From contig JAEWFT010000040.1 in assembly GCA_023388715.1 (NCBI GenBank), positions 1 to 53,785 on the forward strand: a DNA stretch of 53,785 bases. The letters run 5' to 3'. The notes under the pieces were generated by a model. That model was not told the DNA's origin. It did no database searches and saw only the letters and a list, made by a program, of their open reading frames with translations. The position numbers were made by a program, and so were the translations under genes. Numbering within the stretch: the stretch's first letter is position 1; every line of letters starts with the position of its first letter. The DNA comes from Pseudomonadota bacterium. GTDB lineage: Bacteria > Pseudomonadota > Gammaproteobacteria > Xanthomonadales > Xanthomonadaceae. Shown here piece by piece: positions 52,661-53,785 of this stretch.

Positions 52661-53785
52661 ATGTCCTACCTCGTCCTCGCCCGCAAGTGGCGACCCAAGC
52701 GCTTCGCCGAACTGGTGGGGCAGGAGCACGTGGTGCGCGCGCTGAGCAACGCGCTGGACACCGGGCGCGTCCACCACGCCTTCCTGTTCACCGGCACCCG
52801 CGGCGTGGGCAAGACCACCATCGCGCGGATCTTCGCCAAGTCGCTCAACTGCGAGCGCGGCACCGGGGCCGATCCGTGCGGCGAGTGCGAGACGTGCCTG
52901 GCCATCGATGCGGGCCGCTACATCGACCTGCTGGAAATCGATGCCGCGTCCAATACCGGCGTGGACAACGTCCGCGAGCTGATCGAGAACGCGCAGTACA
53001 TGCCCAGCCGCGGCAAGTACAAGGTCTACCTGATCGACGAAGTGCACATGCTGTCAAAGCAGGCGTTCAACGCGTTGCTGAAGACGCTGGAGGAGCCGCC
53101 GGAACACGTCAAGTTCCTGTTCGCCACCACCGACCCGGAAAAGCTGCTGGTGACGGTGCTCAGCCGCTGCCTGCAGTTCAACCTCAAGCGGCTGGACGAG
53201 GCGCAAATCGAGGGCCAGATTGCGAAAATCATCGCCGCCGAGGGCATCCAGGCGGATGACGACGCCGTGCGGCAACTGGCACGCGCGGCTGACGGCAGCC
53301 TGCGCGACGGCCTGTCGCTGCTCGACCAGGCGATCGCCTACGCAGGCGGCCGGCTGGACAGCGCGACGGTGGCGGCGATGCTGGGAACGGTGGACCGCAA
53401 CCGCGTGCAGGCGCTGCTGGCGGCGCTGGCCGAAAACGACGGTGCGCGCCTGCTGGACGAGGTGGCCGCGCTTGCCGAATTCTCGCCGGACTGGGGCAGC
53501 GTGCTGGACGCGCTGGCCGAGGCCCTGCACCGGATCCAGGTGCGGCAGCTGGTGCCGGATGCGGAGGCCACCCTGGACGGCGTGGACATCGAGGCGCTTG
53601 CCGGACAGCTGCGCCCGGAGCTGGTGCAGCTCTGGTACCAGATGGCGCTGAATGGCCGCCGCGACCTGGGTTACGCGCCGTCGCCACGCTCCGGCTTCGA
53701 AATGAGCCTGCTGCGGATGCTCGCGTTCCGCCCGGATGCGGCGCCGGTGCAGGCCGCACCTTCGGCCCCGCGCGGCCAGCTCGAG
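52661..53785 (+). CDS. dnaX: DNA polymerase III subunits tau/gamma, N-terminal part
   Basis: DnaX is the clamp-loader ATPase. The window contains the first 375 residues; the frame runs off the right edge. Visible are VLARKWRPKRFAELVGQEHV, Walker A GTRGVGKT (45-52), the zinc site Cys64, Cys73, Cys76, Cys79, the Walker B/DExH-like YLIDEVHML, and sensor 1 FATTDPEKL. The visible part covers AAA+ domains I-III and the start of the linker. Any frameshift site that makes gamma would lie beyond the window. Confidence 0.97.
   Translation, partial: MSYLVLARKWRPKRFAELVGQEHVVRALSNALDTGRVHHAFLFTGTRGVGKTTIARIFAKSLNCERGTGADPCGECETCLAIDAGRYIDLLEIDAASNTGVDNVRELIENAQYMPSRGKYKVYLIDEVHMLSKQAFNALLKTLEEPPEHVKFLFATTDPEKLLVTVLSRCLQFNLKRLDEAQIEGQIAKIIAAEGIQADDDAVRQLARAADGSLRDGLSLLDQAIAYAGGRLDSATVAAMLGTVDRNRVQALLAALAENDGARLLDEVAALAEFSPDWGSVLDALAEALHRIQVRQLVPDAEATLDGVDIEALAGQLRPELVQLWYQMALNGRRDLGYAPSPRSGFEMSLLRMLAFRPDAAPVQAAPSAPRGQLE

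Overview
This window is ordinary, densely packed chromosome from a high-GC gammaproteobacterium of the family Xanthomonadaceae (Lysobacteraceae), most like Lysobacter, Luteimonas or Thermomonas; the genus cannot be fixed from the sequence alone. The main evidence is the gene content: CopL-type copper regulation, KDO kinase KdkA, DUF6165, and the orders tig-clpP-clpX-lon-hup-ppiD and gloB/yafS-like/rnhA/dnaQ. I see no insertion sequence, prophage, integrase, CRISPR array or plasmid function. No gap between genes exceeds about 200 bases.

Layout. 0-6.6 kb (minus): a lipoprotein cut by the window edge, mfd, a GNAT acetyltransferase, a DUF808 membrane protein and rlmJ. 6.7-12.2 kb (plus): creBC without creD, a GNAT/nitrilase pair and an exported M28 peptidase. 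12.2-16.8 kb (minus): an exported subtilisin-like protease with three S-layer-homology-like repeats, a PAP2 phosphatase, and a glycosyltransferase interrupted by an in-frame stop. 16.9-22.7 kb (minus): a phosphate/polyphosphate operon phoB-phoR-ppk1-ppx with a Pho-box-like site in front. 22.7-27.2 kb: BepA-like M48 protease, glutaredoxin plus AhpD-like protein, NAD-type isocitrate dehydrogenase and a Bax-inhibitor-1 protein.

27.2-37.0 kb is the proteostasis block. Five tRNAs (Leu on minus; Pro, Arg, His, Lys on plus) precede tig, clpP, clpX, lon (with a sigma-32-like promoter), the HU gene, tRNA-Val, tRNA-Asp and ppiD. 37.0-42 kb holds fabI, gloB, the yafS-like/rnhA/dnaQ operon, a PP2C phosphatase, tRNA-Ser(CGA) and DUF6165. 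42-46 kb holds a family-9 glycosyltransferase divergent from kdkA, followed by moaACDE for molybdopterin synthesis.

46-52.4 kb holds the 4.5S SRP RNA and a compact copper-resistance operon: copL, copA (multicopper oxidase), copB, a DUF411/CopG-like protein and a P-type Cu ATPase. tRNA-Ser(GGA) and the start of dnaX close the window. The copper operon would combine periplasmic copper oxidation and binding with efflux from the cytoplasm. The most noteworthy items are the SLH/PPC protease and the palindromes in front of it, the glycosyltransferase nonsense codon, the reduced cop cluster, and hairpins or operator-like palindromes in the leaders of icd, phoB, ppiD and copA.
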